64,000 nucleotides of DNA from Palsa-661 sp035535015 (GTDB lineage: Bacteria; Actinomycetota; Acidimicrobiia; Acidimicrobiales; UBA8190), in contig DATLQU010000011.1 of the NCBI GenBank assembly GCA_035535015.1, forward strand, positions 176,112-240,111, in the 5' to 3' direction. Positions 40,615 to 49,550 of this stretch are shown here, one piece after another. The notes under the pieces were generated by a model. It searched no databases. It saw nothing but the letters and a program-made list of their open reading frames with translations, and had not been told where the DNA came from. The position numbers were made by a program, and so were the translations under genes. Position 1 is the first letter of the stretch; the number at the start of each line of letters is the position of its first letter.

Positions 40615-42102
40615 TCAGCCCACGGGCCAGGCGACCGACTTGACCTCGAGGTATTGCTCGAAGCCGGCGATGCCGTTCTGGCGTCCGACACCGCTTTCCT
40701 TGTACCCGCCGAAAGGTACGTCGGCGAAGTAGCCGGCACCACCGTTGAGGCCGATAAACCCGGCACGGAGCTTCCGGGCCACGGCCAGGGAGCGCTCGAG
40801 CGAGCCGGACATGACGTTGCCAGCCAACCCGTAGGGACTGTCGTTGGCGATGCGTAGGGCATCTACCTCGTCCTCAAAGGGGATGACGACGAGCACCGGG
40901 CCGAAAATCTCTTCCCGGGCGACGGTCATGGAGTTGTCCACGTCGACGAAGAGGGTGGGGCGCACATAAAAGCCCTTCTCCATCCCCTCGGGTTTTCCGG
41001 TGCCGCCCACCAGGAGTCTGGCCCCCTCGTCGATGCCCTTTTGGATGTACCCAGTCACCCGGTCGCGCTGCTTGGCGGAGATCACCGGTCCGCACAGCAC
41101 GTCGGGCTGCTGCGGGTCGCCGGGCACCACCGACTCGTAGATGCCTTTCAGGATCTCGATGCCTTCGTCATAGCGCGAGCGGGGAAGCAGCATGCGGGTG
41201 GGGGTGGCGCAGCCCTGGCCCGCATGAAAGCACGGCGCGATCCCGATAAGGCACGACAGCGCCAGGTCGGCGTCTTCGAGGACGATGGTCGCCGACTTGC
41301 CCCCGAGTTCCAGGAAGAGGCGCTTCATGGTGGTCGCGCCCTTCTCCATGATGCGCTTGCCCACGGCCGTGGACCCGGTGAAGGAGATCAGGTCCACCTT
41401 CGGCGACAGCGTGAGCTCCTCGCCCACGAGGGGGTCCGAGGACGGGACGACGTTGACCACGCCGGGCGGGATGTCGGTGCGCTCAGCCACCAGTCGTCCG
41501 ATGCGCGTGGCATTGAAAGGCGTGTCGGGTGCGGGCTTGAGTACCACGGTATTGCCCGTGGCCAGAGCCTGGCCGAGTTTGTGGATCGTCACCTCGAACG
41601 GGTAGTTCCACGGGACGATCGCCCCCACCACTCCGACGGCCTCGCGCCAGATCCGCCGGGCGGTCAGCTGGCCGGTGAGTGCCGAAATCTCCTCGCCGAG
41701 GTCGACGTCCCAGGGGTACTCGTCGATGAGCTTGGCCGGGTGGGTGAGCCCGCCCGCCAGGGGTGCATCGAGCTGCGGGCCGTGGGTGACCATGCGTGGG
41801 CAGCCGACCTCGAGGATGAGTTCCTCGCGCAGTTGCTCCTGATCGGCCTCGAGCGCCTCTTGAAGCTGCTCGAGGCAGCGCTTGCGCAGGGCGTGGTTGG
41901 TGGACCAGTCGGTCTCGTCGAACGCCCGGCGGGCGGCGTCGATGGCCCGGCCCATGTCATTCTTGTCGGCGTCGGCGACTTGGCCGAGCACCTTCTCGGT
42001 GGCCGGGTTGATGTTGACGAATGACTTCCCCGACGCTGCGTCCGTGAGCTTGCCGTCGATGAGCATCTTCGGCTCGAAGGTGATGTCACTTGGTACGGCC
42101 AT
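40615..42102 (-). CDS. aldehyde dehydrogenase
   Basis: The 495-residue NAD(P)+-dependent aldehyde dehydrogenase has VGAIVPWNYPFEVTIHKLGQALATGNTVVLKPA, the general base in LELGGKSATIVLED and the catalytic cysteine Cys298 in AGQGCATPTR. It oxidises an aldehyde to an acid, which can enter CoA activation. GGAGGAG precedes ATG 42102. Upstream open frames to 42465 are only the divergent SDR gene in reverse. It heads the operon containing acyl-CoA dehydrogenase pair 2 and is divergent from an SDR with one TTGACGT palindrome between them. Confidence 0.92.
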   Translation of the reverse strand: MAVPSDITFEPKMLIDGKLTDAASGKSFVNINPATEKVLGQVADADKNDMGRAIDAARRAFDETDWSTNHALRKRCLEQLQEALEADQEQLREELILEVGCPRMVTHGPQLDAPLAGGLTHPAKLIDEYPWDVDLGEEISALTGQLTARRIWREAVGVVGAIVPWNYPFEVTIHKLGQALATGNTVVLKPAPDTPFNATRIGRLVAERTDIPPGVVNVVPSSDPLVGEELTLSPKVDLISFTGSTAVGKRIMEKGATTMKRLFLELGGKSATIVLEDADLALSCLIGIAPCFHAGQGCATPTRMLLPRSRYDEGIEILKGIYESVVPGDPQQPDVLCGPVISAKQRDRVTGYIQKGIDEGARLLVGGTGKPEGMEKGFYVRPTLFVDVDNSMTVAREEIFGPVLVVIPFEDEVDALRIANDSPYGLAGNVMSGSLERSLAVARKLRAGFIGLNGGAGYFADVPFGGYKESGVGRQNGIAGFEQYLEVKSVAWPVG

Positions 42103-42145
42103 GGCGCACTCCTCCCAGCGTCGGCTAGCGGGAACGTACCTGACA

Positions 42146-42161
42146 TTGACGTCGCGGTCAA
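42146..42161. promoter_or_regulatory. TTGACGT-type operator, site A
   Basis: TTGACGTCGCGGTCAA lies in the 79-bp divergent region between the aldehyde dehydrogenase operon and the SDR/thiolase/TetR operon. TTGACG here could also be a -35 box with TACCGT (42169-42174) as a weak -10 at 17-bp spacing. That would place the transcript start at about the SDR ATG. Confidence 0.6.
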
Positions 42162-42181
42162 CTTCTCGTACCGTCCGGTGC

Positions 42182-42952
42182 ATGGAGCTACAGGGACGTG
42201 CAGCAATCGTCACGGGAGGTGCCGGTGGCCTCGGTTCGGCCACGGCGCGACGACTGGCCGAGCTCGGCATGGGAGTGGTCGTCTTCGACCGCGACGGTGA
42301 CCGGGCGGCCGAGGTGGCGAAGGAGCTCAACGGCGACGCTCTTGGTGTGGGCGGTGACACGACCGACGACGAGGACGTTGCCGCTGCCATCGACGCGGCT
42401 CGCTCGCTCGGCCCGGCTGCGGTGCTGGTCAATGTGGCCGGCGGCGGTGTGGGCGGCGGACGCACCGTCGGGCGTGATGGGGTACCTCACGACAAGACAT
42501 CGTTCGTGCAGACCATGGAGATGAATGCTCTCGGCACGTTCAACGCGACTCGTCTCGTGGTGTCGGCCATGGCGGGCAACGAGCCTGACGAAGACGGCCA
42601 GCGCGGGGTGGTGGTAAATACGGCTTCCATCGCCGGCATGGAGGGGCAGACCGGGCAAGTGGCCTACGGTTCGGCCAAGGCGGCCATCCTCGGGATGACG
42701 CTCCCTATGGCCCGGGACCTGGCGCCTCTGGGCATCCGGGTGTGCGCTATCGCTCCGGGAACGATGGGGACGCCGATCATGCTCAGCGTACCGGAGCAGC
42801 TTCGCCAGAAGCTCGAAGGCGACATCGTCTTCCCCAAGCGCATGGGCCGGCCCGACGAGTTCGCCCTTCTTGTGGAGTCGATCGTGCGCAACCCCTACTT
42901 GAACGGCGAGAACATCCGCCTCGACGGCGCCCTGCGGTTCCCCCCGAAGTAG
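42182..42952 (+). CDS. SDR, 3-hydroxyacyl-CoA dehydrogenase (type II)-like
   Basis: The 256-residue SDR has the cofactor loop VTGGAGGLGSATARRLAELG, VNVAGGG, the active-site serine in VVNTASIAGMEGQTGQ, and YGSAK. The ending (FPKRMGRPDEFALLVESIVRNPYLNGENIRLDGALRF) closely follows the HSD17B10/type II 3-hydroxyacyl-CoA dehydrogenase group. It would oxidise a 3-hydroxyacyl-CoA to the ketoacyl-CoA. It precedes the DUF35-thiolase gene by 14 bases. Placing a 3-hydroxyacyl-CoA dehydrogenase before a thiolase-fold enzyme fits the last steps of a beta-oxidation turn. Confidence 0.88.
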   Translation: MELQGRAAIVTGGAGGLGSATARRLAELGMGVVVFDRDGDRAAEVAKELNGDALGVGGDTTDDEDVAAAIDAARSLGPAAVLVNVAGGGVGGGRTVGRDGVPHDKTSFVQTMEMNALGTFNATRLVVSAMAGNEPDEDGQRGVVVNTASIAGMEGQTGQVAYGSAKAAILGMTLPMARDLAPLGIRVCAIAPGTMGTPIMLSVPEQLRQKLEGDIVFPKRMGRPDEFALLVESIVRNPYLNGENIRLDGALRFPPK

Positions 42953-42966
42953 CGTTATCGCTCTCG

Positions 42967-44598
42967 ATGCCGACCAGGCCACTCCCCGATCTCATCCCGG
43001 GAACCGCCTGGTTCTGGACGTCCGGCGTGGACGGCCGCCTCCGGGTGCAGGGGTGCACCGAGTGTGGCGGGTTGGTGCACCCTCCCGTGCCTATCTGTCC
43101 GCACTGCCGGAGCCGGTCGTGGGAGCCCACCGCCGTCTCCGGAGAGGCCACCGTCATCGGTTACACGGTCAACGCCCATCAGTGGCTGCCCGACCTGCCG
43201 CCGCCGTACGTGGTGGCCATCGTCGCCCTGGTCGAGGACCCTGGTGTGCGGCTGACGACCAACATCGTGGGCTGCGACCCGGAGGAGGTCCACATCGGGC
43301 AGCAGGTCCGTGTGTGTTTCGAGAACCACGACGACGTGTGGTTGCCCCTCTTCGAGCCGACCGGATCTGACGCTGAGACCGATCCCGTCGAGACGCCCAC
43401 CCGGCCCCTGCCTCGAGCGCCAGTGAGCGCCGAGCGCTTCGAACGGCGCTCGGTACTCTCGGGCATCGGGAGGTCGGTCATCGGCAAGCGACTCATGCTC
43501 GACCCACTGTCACTGACCGTTGACGCCTGCCTACAAGCGGTCGCCGACGCCGGGTTGACGATGGCAGACATCGACGGGCTCTCCACCTATCCCGGCATGG
43601 CCGGAATGGGCATGAGTGAGGGCGGGGTGGCCGCCGTGGAGGAGGCACTCCGCATCCATCCCACCTGGATCAACGGCGGCGGCGATCTCCCGGGGCCTGG
43701 GGGATCAGTGATCGCCGCCATGCTGGCAGTGGCCGGCGGACTGTGCCGCCACGTGCTCTGCTTCCGCACCGTGTGGGAGTCCACGTTCGCCATGCTGCGG
43801 TTGGGCGGCCAGGGCGGAGGCCGGGTCTCGGGTTTCCGCCAGTGGCAGGCACCATTCGGCGCCATGTCGGCGGCCAACTGGATCGCCATGAACGCCAATC
43901 AGTACCTCCACCGCTACGGTGCGTCACGGGAGATGCTCGGGTGGATCGCCATCAACGGCCGGGCCAATGCGGCGCGCAACCCCGCTGCCATCTACCGCCA
44001 CCCCCTGACCATGGACGACTACCTGTCGGCGCGGCCGATCTCGTCGCCTTTTGGGCTCTACGATTGCGACGTCCCGTGCGACGCCGCCATCGCCGTGATC
44101 GTCTCCGATGCTTCGGTGGCTTCCGACCTTCCCAGGTCCGCCGTCCGCGTCGAGGCGGTGGGCACGCAGATCGCCGAGCGGGTCTCGTGGGACCAGGGAA
44201 CGGTCACCCACGAGCCGCAAGTCCTCGGCCAGGCGGCCCATCTGTGGACCCGGACGTCCATGGGGCCCTCCGACGTGGACCTGGCGCTTGTCTATGACGG
44301 GTTCACTTTCAACGCGATCTCTTGGCTCGAGGCGCTCGGCTTCTGTGGCCTGGGGGAGGCGAAGGATTGGCTCGACGACGGTAAGCGCATCGCCCTCGAC
44401 GGGGAGCTCCCAGTGAACCCGCACGGAGGGCAGCTGTCGGAGGGCAGGACCCACGGCTTCGGCTTCATCTACGAAGCGGTCACCCAGCTGCGGCACGAGG
44501 CTGGAGAGCGCCAGGTGCGCGGTGCCCGCACGGCCGTGGTGACGTCGGGAGGAGGGACGCCCTCGGGCGTGCTCCTCCTGCAGCGGTACGGGGTGTGA
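42967..44598 (+). CDS. DUF35 (Zn-ribbon/OB-fold) - SCP2-type thiolase-fold fusion
   Basis: The 543-residue protein fuses two domains usually on separate chains. Residues 1-135 form a DUF35 unit with a zinc ribbon (Cys30, Cys33, Cys44, Cys47) and an OB-fold. After an acidic, Pro-rich linker, residues 155-543 form an SCP2/Ltp2-type thiolase-like domain (SLTVDACLQAVADAGLTMADIDG, PGPGGSVIAAMLAVAGGLC, ALVYDGFTFNAISWLEALGFCG, NPHGGQLSEGRTHGFG). The usual thiolase nucleophile Cys is not evident. In steroid side-chain degradation, Ltp2 and the DUF35 domain of ChsH2 form a retro-aldolase, so an acyl-CoA aldolase is likely. It is flanked by an SDR and a TetR. Confidence 0.85.
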   Translation: MPTRPLPDLIPGTAWFWTSGVDGRLRVQGCTECGGLVHPPVPICPHCRSRSWEPTAVSGEATVIGYTVNAHQWLPDLPPPYVVAIVALVEDPGVRLTTNIVGCDPEEVHIGQQVRVCFENHDDVWLPLFEPTGSDAETDPVETPTRPLPRAPVSAERFERRSVLSGIGRSVIGKRLMLDPLSLTVDACLQAVADAGLTMADIDGLSTYPGMAGMGMSEGGVAAVEEALRIHPTWINGGGDLPGPGGSVIAAMLAVAGGLCRHVLCFRTVWESTFAMLRLGGQGGGRVSGFRQWQAPFGAMSAANWIAMNANQYLHRYGASREMLGWIAINGRANAARNPAAIYRHPLTMDDYLSARPISSPFGLYDCDVPCDAAIAVIVSDASVASDLPRSAVRVEAVGTQIAERVSWDQGTVTHEPQVLGQAAHLWTRTSMGPSDVDLALVYDGFTFNAISWLEALGFCGLGEAKDWLDDGKRIALDGELPVNPHGGQLSEGRTHGFGFIYEAVTQLRHEAGERQVRGARTAVVTSGGGTPSGVLLLQRYGV

Positions 44599-44608
44599 GC
44601 GGCCGGTC

Positions 44609-45262
44609 ATGACCATGGAGGCGGACAGGCCGGTCGGCCCCCGATCCTCCAAGGGCAAGCGCACGCGGGCGACGCTGCTGCAGGCGGCCAAAGAGGTCTT
44701 CGAGGAGTATGGCTTCGTGGAAACGCGCATCTCCGACATCGCCGAACGGGCCGAACTCTCCTATGGCGCCTTTTACCACTACTTCACTGCCAAGGACGAG
44801 ATCTTCCGGGAGGTGGCGGCCTGCCACGAGCGGCAGCTGGGGATTGCCGTCCTGGCCGAGATGGAGCTGGTCGCCGGCCCGCCCGACACGGCCGTCCCCG
44901 CCAGGCTGGAGGCCGCCACCCGCCGCTATCTGGCCGAGTACCGCGACGAGGCCCGCCTCATGCGCGTGATCGAGCAGGTCTCGCGTTTTGACGTCGTGCT
45001 TCACGAAGCCCGGTTGCATCGTCACAAGCAGTACGCCGAGCGACTGGCAGGGGCCATCGTCCACCTGCAGCGGCAGGGCCTGGCCGACCCGGCCGTCGAC
45101 CCGACGGTCGGGTCTCAGGTGATCATGGCCATGGTGACCCGTTTCGCCGAGGCCTGGTTCGTCCAGGGCATGGTCGATTGCAGCTTCGAGGAAGGTGTCG
45201 TCCAGCTCAACGTGCTCTGCCTCAACGCCATGGCGCTGGCGCCGGCGACCCCCGACGGGTAG
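44609..45262 (+). CDS. TetR-family transcriptional regulator
   Basis: The 217-residue repressor has the helix-turn-helix FEEYGFVETRISDIAERAELSYGAFYHYFTAKDEIFREVA (two segments around residues 30-68). The ligand domain holds YLAEYRDEARLMRVIEQVSRFD and an ending like other TetRs that bind CoA esters. It is a clear paralogue of the TetR at 62646. Ten bases after the thiolase fusion, it is in the SDR/thiolase operon and is a good candidate for the TTGACGT-site binder, since site A lies in front of this operon. Confidence 0.9.
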   Translation: MTMEADRPVGPRSSKGKRTRATLLQAAKEVFEEYGFVETRISDIAERAELSYGAFYHYFTAKDEIFREVAACHERQLGIAVLAEMELVAGPPDTAVPARLEAATRRYLAEYRDEARLMRVIEQVSRFDVVLHEARLHRHKQYAERLAGAIVHLQRQGLADPAVDPTVGSQVIMAMVTRFAEAWFVQGMVDCSFEEGVVQLNVLCLNAMALAPATPDG

Positions 45263-45314
45263 GTGGCATGCCCGGCATGACCTGATACGGGAGGTGCCGG
45301 CCACGGGAACCCGG

Positions 45315-46061
45315 TCAGATGTACATGCCGCCGTTCACGGCGAGGAGCTGGCCGGTGATGTAGCTGCCACCCTCCTCCGAGCACAGGTAGGAGCACGCCG
45401 CGGCGATGTCGGCCGGAGTGCCCGCACGGCCCAGCGGGATCATCGGTGCGATGACATCGATGCCGGGGAAGTCGCCGGCCTCTGTGGCCGCTCGGGCCAT
45501 GGGGGTGTCAACCACGCTCGGGGCGATGGTGTTGACCGTGATGCCCTGCCGGGCGAGGTCGACCGCCAGCGCCTTGGTGAGGGCGATAACGCCGCCCTTT
45601 GACGCCGAATAGTGGGCCATGTTGGGCGCGCCCGACTGAGCGCTCTGCGACGAGATGGTGACGATCCGCCCCCAACCGGCAGCCAGCATGTCGGGTACCG
45701 CGGCCTGGACACAGCTGAAGGTTCCCGTCAGGTTGACGGCGATGACCTGGTTCCAACGCTGCGGTGTGATCTCCAGCAGTGGGTCGAACGCCTCGATGCC
45801 GGCGCTCGTGACGAGGATGGTGACCGGACCGAGCTCGGAGCGTACGCGGGCGAAAGCGCCGTCCACCGAGGGCCAGTCTGTAACGTCAACCTCCACGGCC
45901 ATGGCCTTCGCTTCGCTCCTCCGGATCTCTTCGGCCGCTGCCTTGGCCCCCGACCCGTCGCGGTCGAGGACGCCCACGGCGTAGCCGTCAGCAGCGAACC
46001 GCCGGGCGACGCCCAGACCGATGCCCGAGGCACCGCCGGTCACCACCGCCACACGACTCAT
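45315..46061 (-). CDS. SDR oxidoreductase (FabG-like)
   Basis: The 248-residue SDR has VTGGASGIGLGVARRFAADG, the catalytic serine in TISSQSAQSG, YSASKGG (YxxxK), and ITVNTIAPSVVDTPMA. It ends in SYITGQLLAVNGGMYI. ATG 46061 overlaps the P450 stop (ATGA). The longer frame to 46328 lies inside the P450. As the second gene after a P450, it would oxidise the hydroxyl group the P450 introduces to a ketone. This is inferred from order. Confidence 0.9.
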   Translation of the reverse strand: MSRVAVVTGGASGIGLGVARRFAADGYAVGVLDRDGSGAKAAAEEIRRSEAKAMAVEVDVTDWPSVDGAFARVRSELGPVTILVTSAGIEAFDPLLEITPQRWNQVIAVNLTGTFSCVQAAVPDMLAAGWGRIVTISSQSAQSGAPNMAHYSASKGGVIALTKALAVDLARQGITVNTIAPSVVDTPMARAATEAGDFPGIDVIAPMIPLGRAGTPADIAAACSYLCSEEGGSYITGQLLAVNGGMYI

Positions 46062-47341
46062 CGTCCGGCCTCGACCGGGGTGAACTCGAGATGCAGCGTG
46101 CTGAGGCCCCGCAGCACCCAGGTCGGCTCGTACTCGAACCGGCGCTGGCCCGGTGGCCCGTGGTGCTCCTCTGAGAGGCGGATATCGTGGACCTGGTCGA
46201 GGATGCGTTCCAGGCTGACTCTGCCCTCGGCCCGGGCCAAAGGGCCGCCCGGGCAGGTGTGGTTGCCTCGGCCGAAAGCCATATGGGCCCGGGAGTTGTG
46301 CCGGTCGACGTGGAACTCGGCTGGGCACTCGAAGCGACGAGGGTCACGGTTGGCCGCCCCGTTGAGGAGCATCACCGGGGTGCCCGCCGCCACGTTGACC
46401 CCTCCGATGGTGGTCGAACGGCGGGTCAGGCGGAAGTCGGCCTTGACCGGGCTCTCGATGCGCAGCACTTCCTCGATGAAGTTGGGGATCAGATCCTTCT
46501 GCTCGCGCAGCCGGTCTTGCAGCTCGGGGTACTCGGCCAGGTACTTGAGGGCCACCGCCAACAGTTTGGCCGTCGTCTCTTGTCCGGCGGCGAACAGGAA
46601 GGTGGCGGAGCGGACGACAGCCGTCACCTCGGGCATGGAGCCGTCGGGGTAGGTGGCCAGGGCCAGTTCGGTGAGGACGTCCTTGCGGGGCTGGCGGCGC
46701 CGATCTTCGACGTAGTGGCTGAACCAGTCGTCCAGCCATGACAGCGGGTTGAGGTCCCCGCCGGTCGGTGACTCCGACCCGATGGTCCCCGGTGCGTGGC
46801 TCAGGCCGAACCCCTCACGGAACCGCTGGTACTCGGACTCGGGCACCCCCAGGAGGTCGGCCACCACCAACATGGCGAAGGGCTTCGAATAGGCACTGAT
46901 GAACTCGCAGTGTCCGGCGTCGTCGAATTCGGCGAGCAGCTGGTCGGACAGGCGGTACATGAATACCTCGTTCTCCTTGAGGCGCCGAGAGGTGATGAGC
47001 CGCATGAGCAGCGCTCGTTCGCGGGTGTGCGCCGGCGGGTCCATGGTGACCATGTGCTCGTTCATCGGGATCTGATCCCGGTAGCGGTCGATGACCGCAC
47101 CCACGTCGTCACCCTCGAGCGGCACGGGGAACTGGGCGAACGGTCCCATCACCGAGTTGATGGACGAGAAGTTGCTGCCGTCCAGGTACACCTCGCTGGC
47201 CTCCTCGAAGCCGGTCACGGCGACCACCCCGCTAGGTAGGGGTAGCACCGGGGACTGGCTGCGGAGCTCGTCGAAGTACGGGTAGGGATCCTCAACCAGG
47301 CCTTCGTCGCTGAAGAAGTCGACGGTCCTCCAGTCGCCCAT
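46058..47341 (-). CDS. cytochrome P450
   Basis: The 427-residue soluble P450 has the I-helix oxygen-activation motif FAAGQETTAKL, ExxR in EEVLRIESP, and the heme-ligand cysteine Cys363 in AFGRGNHTCPGGPLAR. The N-terminus has no membrane anchor (DFFSDEGLVEDPYPYFDELR). It hydroxylates an unknown substrate with electrons from a ferredoxin not in the window. AGGAGGAG lies before ATG 47341, and 20 codons of extra open frame are excluded. It is coupled to the SDR and divergent from a TetR across about 110 bases. Confidence 0.93.
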   Translation of the reverse strand: MGDWRTVDFFSDEGLVEDPYPYFDELRSQSPVLPLPSGVVAVTGFEEASEVYLDGSNFSSINSVMGPFAQFPVPLEGDDVGAVIDRYRDQIPMNEHMVTMDPPAHTRERALLMRLITSRRLKENEVFMYRLSDQLLAEFDDAGHCEFISAYSKPFAMLVVADLLGVPESEYQRFREGFGLSHAPGTIGSESPTGGDLNPLSWLDDWFSHYVEDRRRQPRKDVLTELALATYPDGSMPEVTAVVRSATFLFAAGQETTAKLLAVALKYLAEYPELQDRLREQKDLIPNFIEEVLRIESPVKADFRLTRRSTTIGGVNVAAGTPVMLLNGAANRDPRRFECPAEFHVDRHNSRAHMAFGRGNHTCPGGPLARAEGRVSLERILDQVHDIRLSEEHHGPPGQRRFEYEPTWVLRGLSTLHLEFTPVEAGR

Positions 47342-47413
47342 CGCCGGCTCCTCCTGGCCGTTCCCGGCCGCTTCGGCTCGTGCTGGGCGATCGCACAGCA
47401 CCCGTTTGGCACT

Positions 47414-47422
47414 TGCTTAGCA
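47414..47422. promoter_or_regulatory. short palindrome in the P450/TetR divergent region
   Basis: TGCTTAGCA is a 9-bp palindrome, 31 bp upstream of the TetR ATG at 47453. It is short, so chance is possible, but its place between a TetR gene and the divergent P450 operon makes it a candidate half of the operator. Confidence 0.35.
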
Positions 47423-47452
47423 TTAGGCGTCGGATGTGACAAGTTGGTGGCC

Positions 47453-48052
47453 ATGACCAGCGCCTCGCCCCCGCCCGCACGACGGATCGGTGCGCCCGAC
47501 TCCAAGACCCGCGCCCACCTGGTGGACGCTGCCGAACAGCTGTTGCTCGAGGAGGGCTACGCCGCCGTCACCTCACGGCGCGTCGGCGCCACCGCCGGGC
47601 TCAAGGCACAGCTGGTCCATTACTACTTCCGGTCCATGGACGACCTCTTCATCGAAGTCTTCCGACGTCGGGCCGAAGAGAACCTGGCCCGGGTTGAACA
47701 AGCCCTGGCCGGTACCGTCTCGCTGCGCACACTGTGGGAGCTCAACGCCGATCCCCGAGGTACGGCCTTCTCGATCGAGTTCGTGGCGATGGCGAAACAC
47801 CGCACGGCGATCCGGGCCGAGGTGGCCCGCTATGCGGAGCGCTACCGTTCTGCGCAGCTGCGGGCCATGAACAGCGCGCTGGCCGTTTCGGAGGTCCCTG
47901 CCGATACGTTGCCGCCCGTTGTGGCGTTGTTGCTCATGACCGGCCTGTCGCAGGTGCTCTCGCTCGAACGGTCCCTGGGGGTCGTCGCCGGACACGATGA
48001 GACCATCGAGTTCGTCATAGACCTGATCGACCGCCTCGACGCCAGGAGGTGA
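47453..48052 (+). CDS. TetR-family transcriptional regulator
   Basis: The 199-residue repressor carries a helix-turn-helix (AAEQLLLEEGYAAVTSRRVGATAGLKAQLVHYYFRSMDDLF in segments, residues 25-65) and a helical C-terminal domain with LALLLMTGLSQVLSLERSLG-like character. It is divergent from the P450/SDR operon and likely controls it. ATG 47453 was preferred over TTG 47444. It is followed by 178 bases without a gene. Confidence 0.88.
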   Translation: MTSASPPPARRIGAPDSKTRAHLVDAAEQLLLEEGYAAVTSRRVGATAGLKAQLVHYYFRSMDDLFIEVFRRRAEENLARVEQALAGTVSLRTLWELNADPRGTAFSIEFVAMAKHRTAIRAEVARYAERYRSAQLRAMNSALAVSEVPADTLPPVVALLLMTGLSQVLSLERSLGVVAGHDETIEFVIDLIDRLDARR

Positions 48053-48230
48053 CGGGCTTCGACTCCGGCAGTCTGCGGTCTGCGGTCTGTGGCAATCCAG
48101 CGGCCGAGTCCGATCTGTCGTTCTTCGTGTCATCGACCACGGGCTCGTTCACGACTTTTGTGGTCGCGACCGAGTCGCTGCGCCAAATCTCTCCTGCGTC
48201 TTGGGCCGATGAACGCCGCGCGCACGGCGT

Positions 48231-49427
48231 TCAGCCGATGAGCACCGGCAATGTCTCCCAACCCCGCACCGTCGACGTCCGAGCCTGCACGGCGTTGGCG
48301 TAGTCCACTTCCCAGTCCGGGAATCGAGTCAGGACCTCGTCGAGAGCGATACGGCCCTCGAGCCGGGCCAGCGCTGCCCCCAGACACAAGTGGATGCCGT
48401 AGCCGAAGCTGAGGTGGCGGCCCACTTCGCGGCGGATGTCGAGGTGGTCGGGGTTCTCGAAGCGCCGCTCGTCGCGGTTGGCGGAGCCGTTGAGCAACAC
48501 AATGATGCTTCCCTCGGCGATCTTCCGGCCGTAGTGCTCCACGTCCCGGGCCACATAGCGGGCCTGCACGGGGGAAGGAGCTTCGAAGCGGAGGATCTCC
48601 TCGATAGCGTTGGGTATCAGCGACCGGTCCTCGGCGAGTTGCCGGCGCTGGTCAGGGTGTTCCGCCAGTAACTTGCCGGTCCAGCCGATCAGCCGGGTTG
48701 TCGTCTCGTTTCCCGCCCCGGCGAGGAGGTTCACGTAGGTGAGCACTTCCTCCCGGGTGAGTCGTCTCGTGACGCCATGCTCGTCCTCGAACTCGGCGTT
48801 GAGCAGCTGCGTCATCAAGTCGTCCGCGGGATGTGTCGCCCGCCAGTCGACGTATTCGGCAAAGAGTTCGCCGCTGCCGGCGTCGGACCCGAACGTACCC
48901 TCTTCCCCTTCCTTCAGGCGGAGCCCTTCGTCAAGGTGTTCCCTGATTGCTGCCTGGTCCTGCTCGGGGATTCCCAGGAGGTAGCCGATGACCCGCATGG
49001 GCATCTCGGCGCCGAGATCCTTGATGAAGTCGAAGCGCCCGGCGTCCACGAGCGGATCGAGTGAGCGCCTGCAATATTCACGGACCTTCGGCTCCAGGTC
49101 GTTCATCTTGCGCGGCGTGAAGACCCTGGACATCAGGACGCGGTGCACGTGGTGCTCGGGCGGGTCTTCGAACAGGATGGCGCCCGAAGGGATCTCGAAG
49201 TCGGCCCGGATGAGCTCGAGGATCGACCCCTTCCCCGAACGGTAGGTGTCCCAGTCGAGCAGACCCTTCTCCACGTCCTCGAATCGGCTCAGCGCGAAGA
49301 AGTCGTACTTCTCGTTGTAGTAGAGCGGCGCCTCGTCGCGCAGGCGTTTCCAGGTGGGGTAGGGGTCGGTGTCGATCTCGATGTCGTACGGGTCGTAGTA
49401 GACCTGGCTGTCATTGGTGAGCGTCAC
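48231..49427 (-). CDS. cytochrome P450
   Basis: The 398-residue P450 has YDPYDIEIDTDPYPTWKRLRDEAPLYYNEKYDFFAL at the start, the I-helix LAGAGNETTTRLIGW, ExxR in EEILRFEAPSPVQ and heme Cys348 in SFGYGIHLCLGAALAR. It is soluble and of the actinobacterial CYP type that hydroxylates steroids or terpenes, though the substrate is not readable. GTG 49427 is favoured because of GAGGGGG upstream. An ATG at 49501 would place the operator inside the coding region. It is divergent from the amidohydrolase at 49551, with two TTGACGT palindromes between them. Confidence 0.9.
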   Translation of the reverse strand: MTLTNDSQVYYDPYDIEIDTDPYPTWKRLRDEAPLYYNEKYDFFALSRFEDVEKGLLDWDTYRSGKGSILELIRADFEIPSGAILFEDPPEHHVHRVLMSRVFTPRKMNDLEPKVREYCRRSLDPLVDAGRFDFIKDLGAEMPMRVIGYLLGIPEQDQAAIREHLDEGLRLKEGEEGTFGSDAGSGELFAEYVDWRATHPADDLMTQLLNAEFEDEHGVTRRLTREEVLTYVNLLAGAGNETTTRLIGWTGKLLAEHPDQRRQLAEDRSLIPNAIEEILRFEAPSPVQARYVARDVEHYGRKIAEGSIIVLLNGSANRDERRFENPDHLDIRREVGRHLSFGYGIHLCLGAALARLEGRIALDEVLTRFPDWEVDYANAVQARTSTVRGWETLPVLIG

Positions 49428-49467
49428 CGGTTCCGACCCCCTCGCTCCGCTTATCTCGCGAGCTGCT

Positions 49468-49483
49468 GTGACGTTGACGTCAA
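49468..49483. promoter_or_regulatory. TTGACGT-type operator, site C
   Basis: GTGACGTTGACGTCAA lies 41 bp upstream of the P450 start and matches the palindrome TTGACGT-nn-ACGTCAA at 13 of 14 defined positions. It is one of two copies in the same divergent region. Confidence 0.65.
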
Positions 49484-49519
49484 TAACAGAAGAGCTTACC
49501 ATCGCGGCTGGTGGTGATT

Positions 49520-49535
49520 TTGACGTTGACGTCAA
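49520..49535. promoter_or_regulatory. TTGACGT-type operator, site D (perfect)
   Basis: TTGACGTTGACGTCAA is a perfect 7-2-7 inverted repeat, 15 bp upstream of the GTG start of the amidohydrolase. It is 52 bp from site C, centre to centre, close to five helical turns, so both sites face the same side of the DNA. Confidence 0.7.
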
Positions 49536-49550
49536 TTGCTGGAGGTAGCA

